A stretch of DNA of 64,000 nt from Calendula officinalis. Its lineage: Eukaryota; Streptophyta; Magnoliopsida; Asterales; Asteraceae. The notes beneath the pieces were generated by a model. It searched no databases, was not told where the DNA came from, and saw only the letters and a program-made list of their open reading frames with translations. A program made the position numbers and the translations under genes. Of the stretch, positions 41,370-54,600 are shown one piece after another; the stretch's first letter is position 1, and each line of letters begins with the position of its first letter. Location of the stretch: positions 26,995,764 through 27,059,763 of the forward strand of contig OY970829.1 in assembly GCA_963853835.1 (NCBI GenBank). The letters are read 5' to 3'.

Positions 41370-44300
41370 GGAGTTCGGGCCGAGGTTGAAGTTCAGGCCG
41401 AGGTTGAAGTTCGGGCCGAAAATGAAGTTCGGGCCGGGAACAGTGAAGAGTTCGGGCCGAACTTGTTCTTGGCAGTGACGAACGAACCAGCTATTTTGGT
41501 TACTCGTGGGCGTGAAACGGACACCCGAGCTGAAAGTTATGAATGTTTTAGTATAGCACCTTTTGTCACACAATCTTGGATATTGAAGAGTTCGGGCCGA
41601 AGAGGGATGTTCGGGCCGAAGTGGGATGTTCGGGCCGAAGTGGTGTTCGGGCCGAAGTGGTGTTCGGGCCGAAGTTCGGTGTTCGGGCCGAGGATGATGT
41701 TCGGGCCGAGGTTGAAGTTCGTGCCGAGGTAGGAGTTCGGGCCGAGGTTGAAGTTCGGGCCGAGGTTGAAGTTCGGGCCGAAAATCAAGTTCGGGCCGGG
41801 AACAGTGAAGAGTTCGGGCCGAACTTGTTCTTGGCAGAGACGAACGACCAGCTATTTTGGTTACTCGTGGGCGTGAAACGGACACCCGAGCTGAAAGTTA
41901 TGAATGTTTTAGTATAGCACCTTTTGTCACAAAATCTTGGATATTGAAGAGTTCGGGCCGAAGAGGGATGTTCGGGCCGAAGTGGTGTTCGGGCCGAAGT
42001 GGGATGTTCGGGCCGAAGTGGTGTTCAGGCCGAAGTGGTGTTCGGGCCGAAGTTCGGTGTTCGGGCCGAGGATGATGTTCGGGCCGAGGTTGAAGTTCGG
42101 GCCGAGGTCGGAGTTCGGGCCGAGGTTGAAGTTCTGGCCGAAAATGAAGTTCGGGCCGGGAACAGCGAAGAGTTCGGGCCTAACTTGTTCTTGGCAGTGA
42201 CGAACGAACCAGCTATTTTGGTTACTCGTGGGCGTGAAACGGACACCCGAGCTGAAAGTTATGAATGTTTTAGTATACCACCTTTTTGTCACACAATCTT
42301 GGATATTGAAGAGTTCGGGCCGAAGAGGGATGTTCGGGCCGAAGTGTTGTTCCGGCCGAAGTTCGGTGTTCGGGCTGAGGATGATGTTCGGGCCGAGGTT
42401 GAAGTTCAGGCCGAGGTCGGAGTTCGGGCCGAGGTTGAAGTTCGGGCCGAGGTTGATGTACGGGCCGAGGTTGAAGTTCGGGCCGAAAATTAAGTTTGGG
42501 CCGGGAACATTGCAGAGTTAGGGCCGAACTTGTTCTTGGCAGTGACGAACAAACCAACTATTTTGGTTACTCGTGGGCGTGAAACGGACACCCGAGCTGA
42601 AAGTTATGGATGTTTTAGTATAGCTCCTTTTGTCACACAATCTTGGATATTGAAGAGTTCGGGCCGAAGAGGGATATTCGGGCCGAAGTGGGATGTTCGG
42701 GCCGAAGTGGGTTGTTCGGGCCGAAGTGGTGTTCGGGCCGAAGTGGTGTTCGGGCCGAAGTTCGGTGTTCGGGCCGAGGATGATGGTCGGGCCGAGGTCG
42801 AAGTTCGTGCCGAGGTAGGAGTTCGGGCCGAGGTTGAAGTTCGGGCCGAGGTTGAAGTTCGGGCGGGGAACAGTGAAGAGTTGGTGCCGAACTTGTTCTT
42901 GGCAGTGACGACCGAACCAGCTATTTTGGTTACTCGTGGGCGTGAAACGGACAACCGAGCTGAAAGTTATGAATGTTTTAGTATAGCACCTTTTGTCACA
43001 CAATCTTGGATATTGAAGAGTTCGGGCCGAAGAGGGATGTTCGGGTCGAAGTGGTGTTCGGGCCGAAGTGGTGTTCGGGCCGAAGTTCGGTGTTCGGGCC
43101 GAGGATGATGTTCGGGCCGTTGGTGAAGTTCGGGCCGAGGTCGGAGTTCGGGTCGAGGTTGAAGTTCGGGCCGAGGTTGAAGTTCGGGCCGAAAAAGAAG
43201 TTCGGGCCGGGAACTGTGAAGAGTTCGGGCCGAACTTGTTCTTGGCAGTGACGAACGAACCAGCTATTTTGGTTACTCGTGGGCGTGAAACGGACACCCG
43301 AGCTGAAAGTTATGAATGTTTTAGTATAGCACCTTTTGTCACACAATCTTGGATATTGAAGAGTTCGGGCCGAAGAGGGATGTTCGGGCCGAAGTGGTGT
43401 TCGAGCCGAAGTGGGATGTTCGGGCCGAACTGGTGTTCGGGCCGAAGTGGTGTTCAGGCCAAAGTTCGGTGTTCGGTCCGAGGATGATGTTCGGGCCGAG
43501 GTTGAAGTTCGGGCCGAGGTCGGAGTTCGGGCCGAGGTTGAAGTTCGGGCCGAGGTTGAAGTTCGGGCCGAAAATGAAGTTCGGGCCGGGAACAGTGAAG
43601 AGTTCGGGCCGAACTTGATCTTGGCAGTGACGAACGAACAAGCTATTTTGGTTACTCGTGGGCGTGAAACGGACACCCGAGCTGAAAGTTATGAATGTTT
43701 TAGTATAACACCTTTTGTCACACAATCTTGGATATTGAAGAGTTCGAGCCGAAGAGGGATGTTCGGGCCGAAGTGGTGTTCGGGCCGAAGTGGGATGTTC
43801 GGGCCGAAGCGGTGTTCGGGCCGAAGTGGTGTTCGGGCCGAAGTTCGGTGTTCGGGCCGAGGATGATGTTCGGGCCGAGGTTGAAGTTCGGGCCGAGGAT
43901 GATGTTCGGGCCGTGGTTGAAGTTCGGGCTGAGGTCGGAGTTCGGGTCGAGGTTGAAGTTCGGGCCGAGGTTGAAGTTCGGGCCGAAAATGAAGTTCGAG
44001 CCGGGAATAGTGAAGAGTTCGGGCCGAACTTGTTCTTGGCAGTGACGAACGAACCAGCTATTTTGGTTACTCGTGGACGTGAAACGGACACCCGAGCTGA
44101 AAGTTATGAATGTTTTAGAATAGCACCTTTTGTCACACAATCTTGGATATTTAAGAGTTAGGGCCGAAGAGGGATGTTCGGGCCGAAGTGGTGTTCGGGC
44201 CGAAGTGGGATGTTCGGGCCGAAGTGGTGTTCGGGCGGAAGTGGTGTTCGGGCCGAAGTTCGGTGTTCGGGCCGAGGATGATATTCGGGCCGAGGTTGAA

Positions 44301-47300
44301 GTTCGGGTTGAAAATGAAGTTCGGGCCGGGAACAGTGAAGAGTTCGGGCCGAACTGTTCTTGGCAGTGACGAACGAACCAGCTATTTTGGTTACTCGTGG
44401 GCGTGAAATGGACACCCGAGCTGAAAGTTATGAATGTTTTAGTATAGCACCTTTTGTCCCACAATCTTGGATATTGAAGAATTCGGGCCGAAGAGGGATG
44501 TTCGGGCCGAAGTGGTGTTCGGGCCGAAGTGGGATGTTCGGGCCGAAGTGGTGTTCGGGCCGAAGTGGTGTTCGGGCCGAAGTTCGGTGTTCGGACCGAG
44601 GATGATGTTCGGGCCGAGGTTGAAGTTCGGGCCAAGGTCGGAGTTCGGGATGAGGTTGAAGTTCGGGGCGAGGTTGAAGTTTGGGCCGGGAACAGTGAAG
44701 AGTTCGGGCCGAGGTTGAAGTTCGGGCCGAAAATGAAGTTCGGGCCGGGAACAGTGAAGAGTTCGGGCCGAACTTGTTCTTGGCAGTGACGAACGAACCA
44801 GCTATTTTGGTTACTTGTGGGCGTGAAACGGACACCCGAGCTGAAAGTTATGAATGTTTTAGTATACCACATTTTGTCACACAATCTTGGATATTGAAGA
44901 GTTCGGGCCGAAGAGGGATGTTCGGGCCGAATTGGTGTTCGGGCCGAAGTGGGATGTTCGGGCCGAAGTTGTGTTCGGGCCGAAGTGGTGTTCGGGTCGA
45001 AGATCGGTGTTCGGGCCGAGGATGATGTTCGGGCCGAGGTTGAATTTCGGGCCGAGGTCGGAGTTCGGGCCGAGGTTGAAGTTCGGGCCGAGGTTGAAGT
45101 TCGGGCCGAAAATGAAGTTCGGGTCGGGAACAGTGAAGAGTTCGGGCCGAACTTGTTCTTGGCAGTGACGAACGAACCAGCTATTTTGGTTACTCGTGTG
45201 CGTGAAACGGACACCCGAGCTGAAAGTTATGAATGGTTTAGTATAGCACCTTTTGTCACACAATCTTGGATATTGAAGAGTTCGGGCCGAAGAGGGATGT
45301 TCGGGCCGAAGTGGTGTTCCGGCCGAAGTGGGATGTTCGGGCCGAAGTGGTGTTCGGGCCGAAGTGGTGTTCGGGCCGAAGTTCGGTGTTCGGGACGAGG
45401 ATGATGTTCGGGCCGAGGTTGAAGTTCGGGCCGAGGTCGGAGTTTGAGCCGAGGTTGAAGTTCGGGCCGAGGTTGAAGTTCGGGCCGAAAATGAAGTTCG
45501 GGCCGGGAACAGTGAAAAGTTCGGGCCGAGGTCGGAGTTCGGGCCGAGGTTGAAGTTCAGGCCGAGGTTGAAGTTCGGGCCGAAAATGAAGTTCGGGCCG
45601 GGAACAGTGAAGAGTTCGGGCCGAACTTGTTCTTGGCAGTGACGAACGAACCAGCTATTTTGGTTACTCGTGGGCGTGAAACGGACACCCGAGCTGAAAG
45701 TTATGAATGTTTTAGTATAGCACCTTTTGTCACACAATCTTGGATATTGAAGAGTTCGGGCCGAAGAGGGATGTTCGGGCCGAAGTGGGATGTTCGGGCC
45801 GAAGTGGTGTTCGGGCCGAAGTGGTGTTCGGGCCGAAGTTCGGTGTTCGGGCCGAGGATGATGTTCGGGCCGAGGTTGAAGTTCGTGCCGAGGTAGGAGT
45901 TCGGGCCGAGGTTGAAGTTCGGGCCGAGGTTGAAGTTCGGGCCGAAAATCAAGTTCGGGCCGGGAACAGTGAAGAGTTCGGGCCGAACTTGTTCTTGGCA
46001 GAGACGAACGACCAGCTATTTTGGTTACTCGTGGGCGTGAAACGGACACCCGAGCTGAAAGTTATGAATGTTTTAGTATAGCACCTTTTGTCACAAAATC
46101 TTGGATATTGAAGAGTTCGGGCCGAAGAGGGATGTTCGGGCCGAAGTGGTGTTCGGGCCAAAGTGGGATGTTCGGGCCGAAGTGGTGTTCAGGCCGAAGT
46201 GGTGTTCGGGCCGAAGTTCGGTGTTCGGGCCGAGGATGATGTTCGGGCCGAGGTTGAAGTTCGGGCCGAGGTCGGAGTTCGGGCCGAGGTTGAAGTTCTG
46301 GCCGAAAATGAAGTTCGGGCCGGGAACAGCGAAGAGTTCGGGCCTAACTTGTTCTTGGCAGTGACGAACGAACCAGCTATTTTGGTTACTCGTGGGCGTG
46401 AAACGGACACCCGAGCTGAAAGTTATGAATGTTTTAGTATACCACCTTTTTGTCACACAATCTTGGATATTGAAGAGTTCGGGCCGAAGAGGGATGTTCG
46501 GGCCGAAGTGTTGTTCCGGCCGAAGTTCGGTGTTCGGGCTGAGGATGATGTTCGGGCCGAGGTTGAAGTTCAGGCCGAGGTCGGAGTTCGGGCCGAGGTT
46601 GAAGTTCGGGCCGAGGTTGATGTTCGGGCCGAGGTTGAAGTTCGGGCCGAAAATTAAGTTTGGGCCGGGAACATTGCAGAGTTAGGGCCGAACTTGTTCT
46701 TGGCAGTGACGAACAAACCAACTATTTTGGTTACTCGTGGGCGTGAAACGGACACCCGAGCTGAAAGTTATGGATGTTTTAGTATAGCTCCTTTTGTCAC
46801 ACAATCTTGGATATTGAAGAGTTCGGGCCGAAGAGGGATATTCGGGCCGAAGTGGGATGTTCGGGCCGAAGTGGGTTGTTCGGGCCGAAGTGGTGTTCGG
46901 GCCGAAGTGGTGTTCGGGCCGAAGTTCGGTGTTCGGGCCGAGGATGATGGTCGGGCCGAGGTCGAAGTTCGTGCCGAGGTAGGAGTTCGGGCCGAGGTTG
47001 AAGTTCGGGCCGAGGTTGAAGTTCGGGCGGGGAACAGTGAAGAGTTGGTGCCGAACTTGTTCTTGGCAGTGACGACCGAACCAGCTATTTTGGTTACTCG
47101 TGGGCGTGAAACGGACAACCGAGCTGAAAGTTATGAATGTTTTAGTATAGCACCTTTTGTCACACAATCTTGGATATTGAAGAGTTCGGGCCGAAGAGGG
47201 ATGTTCGGGTCGAAGTGGTGTTCGGGCCGAAGTGGTGTTCGGGCCGAAGTTCGGTGTTCGGGCCGAGGATGATGTTCGGGCCGTTGGTGAAGTTCGGGTC

Positions 47301-49690
47301 GAGGTCGGAGTTCGGGTCGAGGTTGAAGTTCGGGCCGAGGTTGAAGTTCGGGCCGAAAAAGAAGTTCGGGCCGGGAACTGTGAAGAGTTCGGGCCGAACT
47401 TGTTCTTGGCAGTGACGAACGAACCAGCTATTTTGGTTACTCGTGGGCGTGAAACGGACACCCGAGCTGAAAGTTATGAATGTTTTAGTATAGCACCTTT
47501 TGTCACACAATCTTGGATATTGAAGAGTTCGGGCCGAAGAGGGATGTTCGGGCCGAAGTGGTGTTCGAGCCGAAGTGGGATGTTCGGGCCGAACTGGTGT
47601 TCGGGCCGAAGTGGTGTTCAGGCCAAAGTTCGGTGTTCGGTCCGAGGATGATGTTCGGGCCGAGGTTGAAGTTCGGGCCGAGGTCGGAGTTCGGGACGAG
47701 GTTGAAGTTCGGGCCGAGGTTGAAGTTCGGGCCGAAAATGAAGTTCGGGCCGGGAACAGTGAAGAGTTCGGGCCGAACTTGATCTTGGCAGTGACGAACG
47801 AACAAGCTATTTTGGTTACTCGTGGGCGTGAAACGGACACCCGAGCTGAAAGTTATGAATGTTTTAGTATAACACCTTTTGTCACACAATCTTGGATATT
47901 GAAGAGTTCGAGCCGAAGAGGGATGTTCGGGCCGAAGTGGTGTTCGGGCCGAAGTGGGATGTTCGGGCCGAAGCGGTGTTCGGGCCGAAGTGGTGTTCGG
48001 GCCGAAGTTCGGTGTTCGGGCCGAGGATGATGTTCGGGCCGAGGTTGAAGTTCGGGCCGAGGATGATGTTCGGGCCGTGGTTGAAGTTCGGGCTGAGGTC
48101 GGAGTTCGGGTCGAGGTTGAAGTTCGGGCCGAGGTTGAAGTTCGGGCCGAAAATGAAGTTCGAGCCGGGAATAGTGAAGAGTTCGGGCCGAACTTGTTCT
48201 TGGCAGTGACGAACGAACCAGCTATTTTGGTTACTCGTGGACGTGAAACGGACACCCGAGCTGAAAGTTATGAATGTTTTAGAATAGCACCTTTTGTCAC
48301 ACAATCTTGGATATTTAAGAGTTAGGGCCGAAGAGGGATGTTCGGGCCGAAGTGGTGTTCGGGCCGAAGTGGGATGTTCGGGCCGAAGTGGTGTTCGGGC
48401 GGAAGTGGTGTTCGGGCCGAAGTTCGGTGTTCGGGCCGAGGATGATATTCGGGCCGAGGTTGAAGTTCGGGTTGAAAATGAAGTTCGGGCCGGGAACAGT
48501 GAAGAGTTCGGGCCGAACTGTTCTTGGCAGTGACGAACGAACCAGCTATTTTGGTTACTCGTGGGCGTGAAATGGACACCCGAGCTGAAAGTTATGAATG
48601 TTTTAGTATAGCACCTTTTGTCCCACAATCTTGGATATTGAAGAATTCGGGCCGAAGAGGGATGTTCGGGCCGAAGTGGTGTTCGGGCCGAAGTGGGATG
48701 TTCGGGCCGAAGTGGTGTTCGGGCCGAAGTGGTGTTCGGGCCGAAGTTCGGTGTTCGGACCGAGGATGATGTTCGGGCCGAGGTTGAAGTTCGGGCCAAG
48801 GTCGGAGTTCGGGACGAGGTTGAAGTTCGGGGCGAGGTTGAAGTTTGGGCCGGGAACAGTGAAGAGTTCGGGCCGAGGTTGAAGTTCGGGCCGAAAATGA
48901 AGTTCGGGCCGGGAACAGTGAAGAGTTCGGGCCGAACTTGTTCTTGGCAGTGACGAACGAACCAGCTATTTTGGTTACTTGTGGGCGTGAAACGGACACC
49001 CGAGCTGAAAGTTATGAATGTTTTAGTATACCACATTTTATCACACAATCTTGGATATTGAAGAGTTCGGGCCGAAGAGGGATGTTCGGGCCGAATTGGT
49101 GTTCGGGCCGAAGTGGGATGTTCGGGCCGAAGTTGTGTTCGGGCCGAAGTGGTGTTCGGGTCGAAGATCGGTGTTCGGGCCGAGGATGATGTTCGGGCCG
49201 AGGTTGAATTTCGGGCCGAGGTCGGAGTTCGGGCCGAGGTTGAAGTTCGGGCCGAGGTTGAAGTTCGGGCCGAAAATGAAGTTCGGGTCGGGAACAGTGA
49301 AGAGTTCGGGCCGAACTTGTTCTTGGCAGTGACGAACGAACCAGCTATTTTGGTTACTCGTGTGCGTGAAACGGACACCCGAGCTGAAAGTTATGAATGG
49401 TTTAGTATAGCACCTTTTGTCACACAATCTTGGATATTGAAGAGTTCGGGCCGAAGAGGGATGTTCGGGCCGAAGTGGTGTTCCGGCCGAAGTGGGATGT
49501 TCGGGCCGAAGTGGTGTTCGGGCCGAAGTGGTGTTCGGGCCGAAGTTCGGTGTTCGGGACGAGGATGATGTTCGGGCCGAGGTTGAAGTTCGGGCCGAGG
49601 TCGGAGTTTGGGCCGAGGTTGAAGTTCGGGCCGAGGTTGAAGTTCGGGCCGAAAATGAAGTTCGGGCCGGGAGCAGTGAAGAGTTCGGGC
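41370..49690 (+). repeat. Higher-order repeat, period 4164 bp, two copies
   Basis: Copy one starts near 41370 and copy two near 45534. They share a distinct order of variants: CCGTTGGTGAAG, GAACTGGTG, GAACAAGCT, CGTGGACGTG, TATTTAAGAGTTAGGG, and a shortened GAACTGTTCTTGG. The copies differ at a few bases only, for example a GATGTACGG versus GATGTTCGG. Confidence 0.82.
45164..45637 (+). repeat. Composite satellite monomer (474 bp)
   Basis: At about 45520 the segment GGGAACAGTGAAAAG runs directly into further gtcggag and gttgaag subrepeats instead of the closing ACTTG segment. One head serves two partial bodies. It marks the junction between the two copies of the 4164-bp block. Confidence 0.75.
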
Positions 49691-51650
49691 TGAACTTGTT
49701 CTTGGCAGTGACGAACGAACCAACTATTTTGGTTACTCACGGCCGTGAAATGGACACCCGAGCTGAAAAGTTATGAATGTTTTAGTATAACACCTTTTGT
49801 CACACAATCTTGGATATTGAAGAGTTCGGGCCGAAGAGGGATGTTCGGGCCGAAGTGGTGTTCGGGCCGAAGTGGTGTTCGGGCCGAAGTGGGATGTTCG
49901 GGCCGAAGTTGTGTTCGGGCCGAAGTGGTGTTCGGGCCGAAGTTCGGTGTTCGGGCCGAGGATGATGTTCGGGTCGAGGTTGAAGTTTGGGCCGAGGTCG
50001 GAGTTCGGGCCGAGGTTGAAGTTCGGCCCGAAAATGAAGTTCGGGCCGGAAACAGTGAAGAGTTCGGGCCGAACTTGTTCATGGCAGAGACGAACGACCA
50101 GCTATTTTGGTTACTCATGTGCGTGAAACGGACACCCTAGCTGAAAGTTATGAATGGTTTAGTATAGCACCTTTTGTCACACAATCTTGGATATTGAAGA
50201 GTTCGGGCCGAAGAGGGATGTTCGGGCCGAAGTGGTGTTCGGGCCGAAGTGGGATATTCGGGCCGAAGTGGTGTTCGGGCCGAAGTGGTGTTCGGGCCGA
50301 AGTTCGGTGTTCGGGACGAGGATGATGTTCGGGCCGAGGTTGAAGTTCGGGCCGAGGTCGGAGTTTGGGCCGAGGTTGAAGTTCGGGCCGAGGTTGAAGT
50401 TCGGGCCGAAAATGAAGTTCGGGCCGGGAGCAGTGAAGAGTTCGGGCTGAACTTGTTCTTGGCAGTGACGAACGAACCAACTATTTTGGTTACTCGTGGC
50501 CGTCAAATGGACACCCGAGCTGAAAAGTTATGAATGTTTTAGTATAACACCTTTTGTCACACAATCTTGGATATTGAAGAGTTCGGGCGGAAGAGGGATG
50601 TTCGGGCCGAAGTGGTGTTCGGGCCGAAGTGGTGTTCGGGCCGAAGTGGGATGTTCGGGCCGAAGTTGTGTTCGGGCCGAAGTGGTGTTCGGGCCGAAGT
50701 TCGGTGTTCGGGCCGAGGATGATGTTCGGGTCGAGGTTGAAGTTTGGGCCGAGGTCGGAGTTCGGGCCGAGGTTGAAGTTCGGGCCGAAAATGAAGTTCG
50801 GGCCGGGAACAGTGAAGAGTTCGGGCCGAACTTGTTCTTGGCAGAGACGAACGACCAGCTATTTTGGTTACTCATGTGCGTGAAACGGACACCCTAGCTG
50901 AAAGTTATGAATGGTTTAGTATAGCACCTTTTGTCACACAATCTTGGATATTGAAGAGTTCGGGCCGAAGAGGGATGTTCGAACCGAAGTGGTGTTCGGG
51001 CCGAAGTGGGATATTCGGGCCGAAGTGGTGTTCGGGCCGAAGTGGTGTTCGGGCCGAAGTTCGGTGTTCGGGACGAGGATGATGTTCGGGCCGAGGTTGA
51101 AGTTCGGGCCGAGGTCGGAGTTTGGGCCGAGGTTGAAGTTCGGGCCGAGGTTGAAGTTCGGGCCGAAAATGAAGTTCGGGCCGGGAGCAGTGAAGAGTTC
51201 GGGCTGAACTTGTTCTTGGCAGTGACGAACGAACCAACTATTTTGGTTACTCGTGGCCGTGAAATGGACACCCGAGCTGAAAAGTTATGAATGTTTTAGT
51301 ATAACACCTTTTGTCACACAATCTTGGATATTGAAGAGTTCGGGCCGAAGAGGGATGTTCGGGCCGAAGTGGTGTTCGGGCCGAAGTGGGATGTTCGGGC
51401 CGAAGTTGTGTTCGGGCCGAAGTGGTGTTCGGGCCGAAGTTCGGTGTTCGGGCCGAGGATGATGTTCGGGTCGAGGTTGAAGTTTGGGCCGAGGTCGGAG
51501 TTCGGGCCGAGGTTGAAGTTCGGGCCGAAAATGAAGTTCGGGCCGGGAACAGTGAAGAGTTCGGGCCGAACTTGTTCTTGGCAGAGACGAACGACCAGCT
51601 ATTTTGGTTACTCGTGGGCGTGAAACGGACACCCGAGCTGAAAGTTATGA
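49391..51650 (+). repeat. Dimeric higher-order repeat, period 757 bp, three copies
   Basis: A two-monomer unit repeats at 757-bp spacing (49391, 50148, 50905). One monomer has the GGGAGCAGTGAAG tail and the next has a CGTGGCCGTGAAATGG-type head. The third copy lacks one 36-bp pair of subrepeats. It lies directly after the 4164-bp duplication. Confidence 0.8.
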
Positions 51651-54600
51651 ATGTTTTAATATAGCACCTTTTGTCACAAAATCTTGGATATTGAAGAGTT
51701 CGGGCCGAAGAGGGATGTTCAGGCCGAAGTGGTGTTCGGGCCGAAGTGGGATGTTCGGGCCGAAGTGGTGTTCAGGCCGAAGTGGTGTTCGGGCCGAAGT
51801 TCGGTGTTCGGGCCGAGGATGATGTTCGGGCCGAGGTTGAAGTTCGGGCCGAGGTCGGAGTTCGGGCCGAGGTTGAAGTTCGGGCCGAGGTTGAAGTTCG
51901 GGCCGAAAATGAAGTTCGGGCCGGGAACAGCGAAGAGTTCCGGCCTAACTTGTTCTTGGCAGTGACGAACGAACCAGCTATTTTGGTTACTCGTGGGCGT
52001 GAAACGGACACCCGAGCTGAAAGTTATGAATGTTTTAGTATACCACCTTTTTGTCACACAATCTTGGATATTGAAGAGTTCGGGCCGAAGAGGGATGTTC
52101 GGGCCGAAGTGGGTTGTTCGGGCCGAAGTGGTGTTCGGGCCGAAGTGGTGTTCGGGCCGAAGTGGTGTTCGGGCCGAAGTTCGGTGTTCGGGCCGAGGAT
52201 GATGTTCGGGCCGAGGTTGAAGTTCGTGCCGAGGTAGGAGTTCGGGCCGAGGTTGAAGTTCGGGCCGAGGTTGAAGTTCGGGCGGGGAATAGTGAAGAGT
52301 TGGTGCCGAACTTGTTCTTGGCAGTGACGACCGAACCAACTATTTTGGTTACTCGTGGGCGTGAAACGGACAACCGAGCTGAAAGTTTTGAATGTTTTAG
52401 TATAGCACCTTTTGTCACACAATCTTGGATATTGAAGAGTTCGGGACGAAGAGGGATGTTCGGGCCGAAGTGGTGTTCGGGCCGAAGTTCGGTGTTCGGG
52501 CCGAGGATGATGTTCGGGCCGTGGTTGAAGTTCGGGCCGAGGTCGGAGTTCGGGTCGAGGTTGAAGTTCGGGCCGAGGTTGAAGTTCGGGCCGAAAATGA
52601 AGTTCGGGCCGGGAACTGTGAAGAGTTCGGGCCGAACTTGTTCTTGGCAGTGACGAACGAACCAGCTATTTTGGTTACTCGTGGGCGTGAAACGGACACC
52701 CGAGCTTAAAGTTATGAATGTTTTAGTATAGCACCTTTTGTCACACAATCTTTGATATTGAAGAGTTCCGGCCGAAGAGGGATGTTCGGGCCGAAGTGGT
52801 GTTCGAGCCGAAGTGGGATGTTCGGGCCGAACTGGTGTTCGGGCCGAAGTGGTGTTCAGGCCGAAGTTCGGTGTTCGGTCCGAGGATGATGTTCGGGCCG
52901 AGGTTGAAGTTCGGGCCGAGGTCGGAGTTCGGGCCGAGGTTGAAGTTCGGTCCGAGGTTGAAGTTCGGGCCGAAAATGAAGTTCGGGCCGGGAACAGTGA
53001 AGAGTTCGGGCCGAACATGATCTTGGCAGGGACGAACGAACAAGCTATTTTGGTTACTCGTGGGCGTGAAACGGACACCCGAGCTGAAAGTTATGAATGT
53101 TTTAGTATAACACCTTTTGTCACACAATCTTGGATATTGAAGAGTTCGAGCCGAAGAGGGATGTTCGGGCCGAAGTGGTGTTCGGGCCGAAGAGGGATGT
53201 TCGGGCCGAAGCGGTGTTCGGGCCGAAGTGGTGTTCGGGCCGAAGTTCGGTGTTCGGGCCGAGGATGATGTTCGGGCCGAGGTTGAAGTTCGGGCCGAGG
53301 ATGATGTTCGGGCCGTGGTTGAAGTTCGGGCCGAGGTCGGAGTTCGGGTCGAGGTTGAAGTTCGGGCCGAAAATGAAGTTCGGGCCGGGAACAGCGAAGA
53401 GTTCGGGCCTAACTTGTTCTTGGCAGTGACGAACGAACCAGCTATTTTGGTTACTCGTGGGCGTGAAACGGACACCCGAGCTGAAAGTTATGAATGTTTT
53501 AGTATACCACCTTTTTGTCACACAATCTTGGATATTGAAGAGTTCGGGCCGAAGAGGGATGTTCGGGCCGAAGTGGTGTTCCGGCCGAAGTTCGGTGTTC
53601 GGGCTGAGGATGATGTTCGGGCCGAGGTTGAAGTTCAGGCCGAGGTCGGAGTTCGGGCCGAGGTTGAATTTCGGGCCGAGGTTGATGTTCGGGCCGAGGT
53701 TGAAGTTCGGGCCGAAAATTAAGTTTGGGCCGGGAACATTGCAGAGTTAGGGCCGAACTTGTTCTTGGCAGTGACGAACAAACCAGCTATTTTGGTTACT
53801 CGTGGACGTGAAACGGACACCCGAGCTGAAAGTTATGGATGTTTTAGTATAGCTCCTTTTGTCACACAATCTTGGATATTGCAGAGTTCGGGCCGAAGAG
53901 GGATGTTCGGGCCGAAGTGGGATGTTCGGGCCGAAGTGGGTTGTTCGGGCCGAAGTGGTGTTCGGGCCGAAGTGGTGTTCGGGCCGAAGTTCGGTGTTCG
54001 GGCCGAGGATGATGTTCGGGCCGAGGTTGAAGTTCGTGCCGAGGTAGGAGTTCGAGCCGAGGTTGAAGTTCAGGCCGAGGTTGAAGTTCGGGCGGGGAAC
54101 AGTGAAGAGTTGGTGCCGAACTTGTTCTTGGCAGTGACGACCGAACCAGCTATTTTGGTTACTCGTGGGCGTGAAACGGACAACCGAGCTGAAAGTTATG
54201 AATGTTTTAGTATAGCACCTTTTGTCACACAATCTTGGATATTGAAGAGTTCGGGCCGAAGAGGGATGTTCGGGCCGAAGTGGTGTTCGGGCCGAAGTGG
54301 TGTTCGGGCCGAAGTTCGGTGTTCGGGCCGAGGATGATGTTCGGGCCGTGGTTGAAGTTCGGGCCGAGGTCGGAGTTCGGGTCGAGGTTGAAGTTCGGGC
54401 CGAGGTTGAAGTTCGGGCCGAAAATGAAGTTCGGGCCGGGAACTGTGAAGAGTTCGGGCCGAACTTGGTCTTGGCAGTGACGAACGAACCAGCTATTTTG
54501 GTTACTCGTGGGCGTGAAACGGACACCCGAGCTGAAAGTTATGAATGTTTTAGTATAGCACCTTTTGTCACACAATCTTGGATATTGAAGAGTTCGGGCC

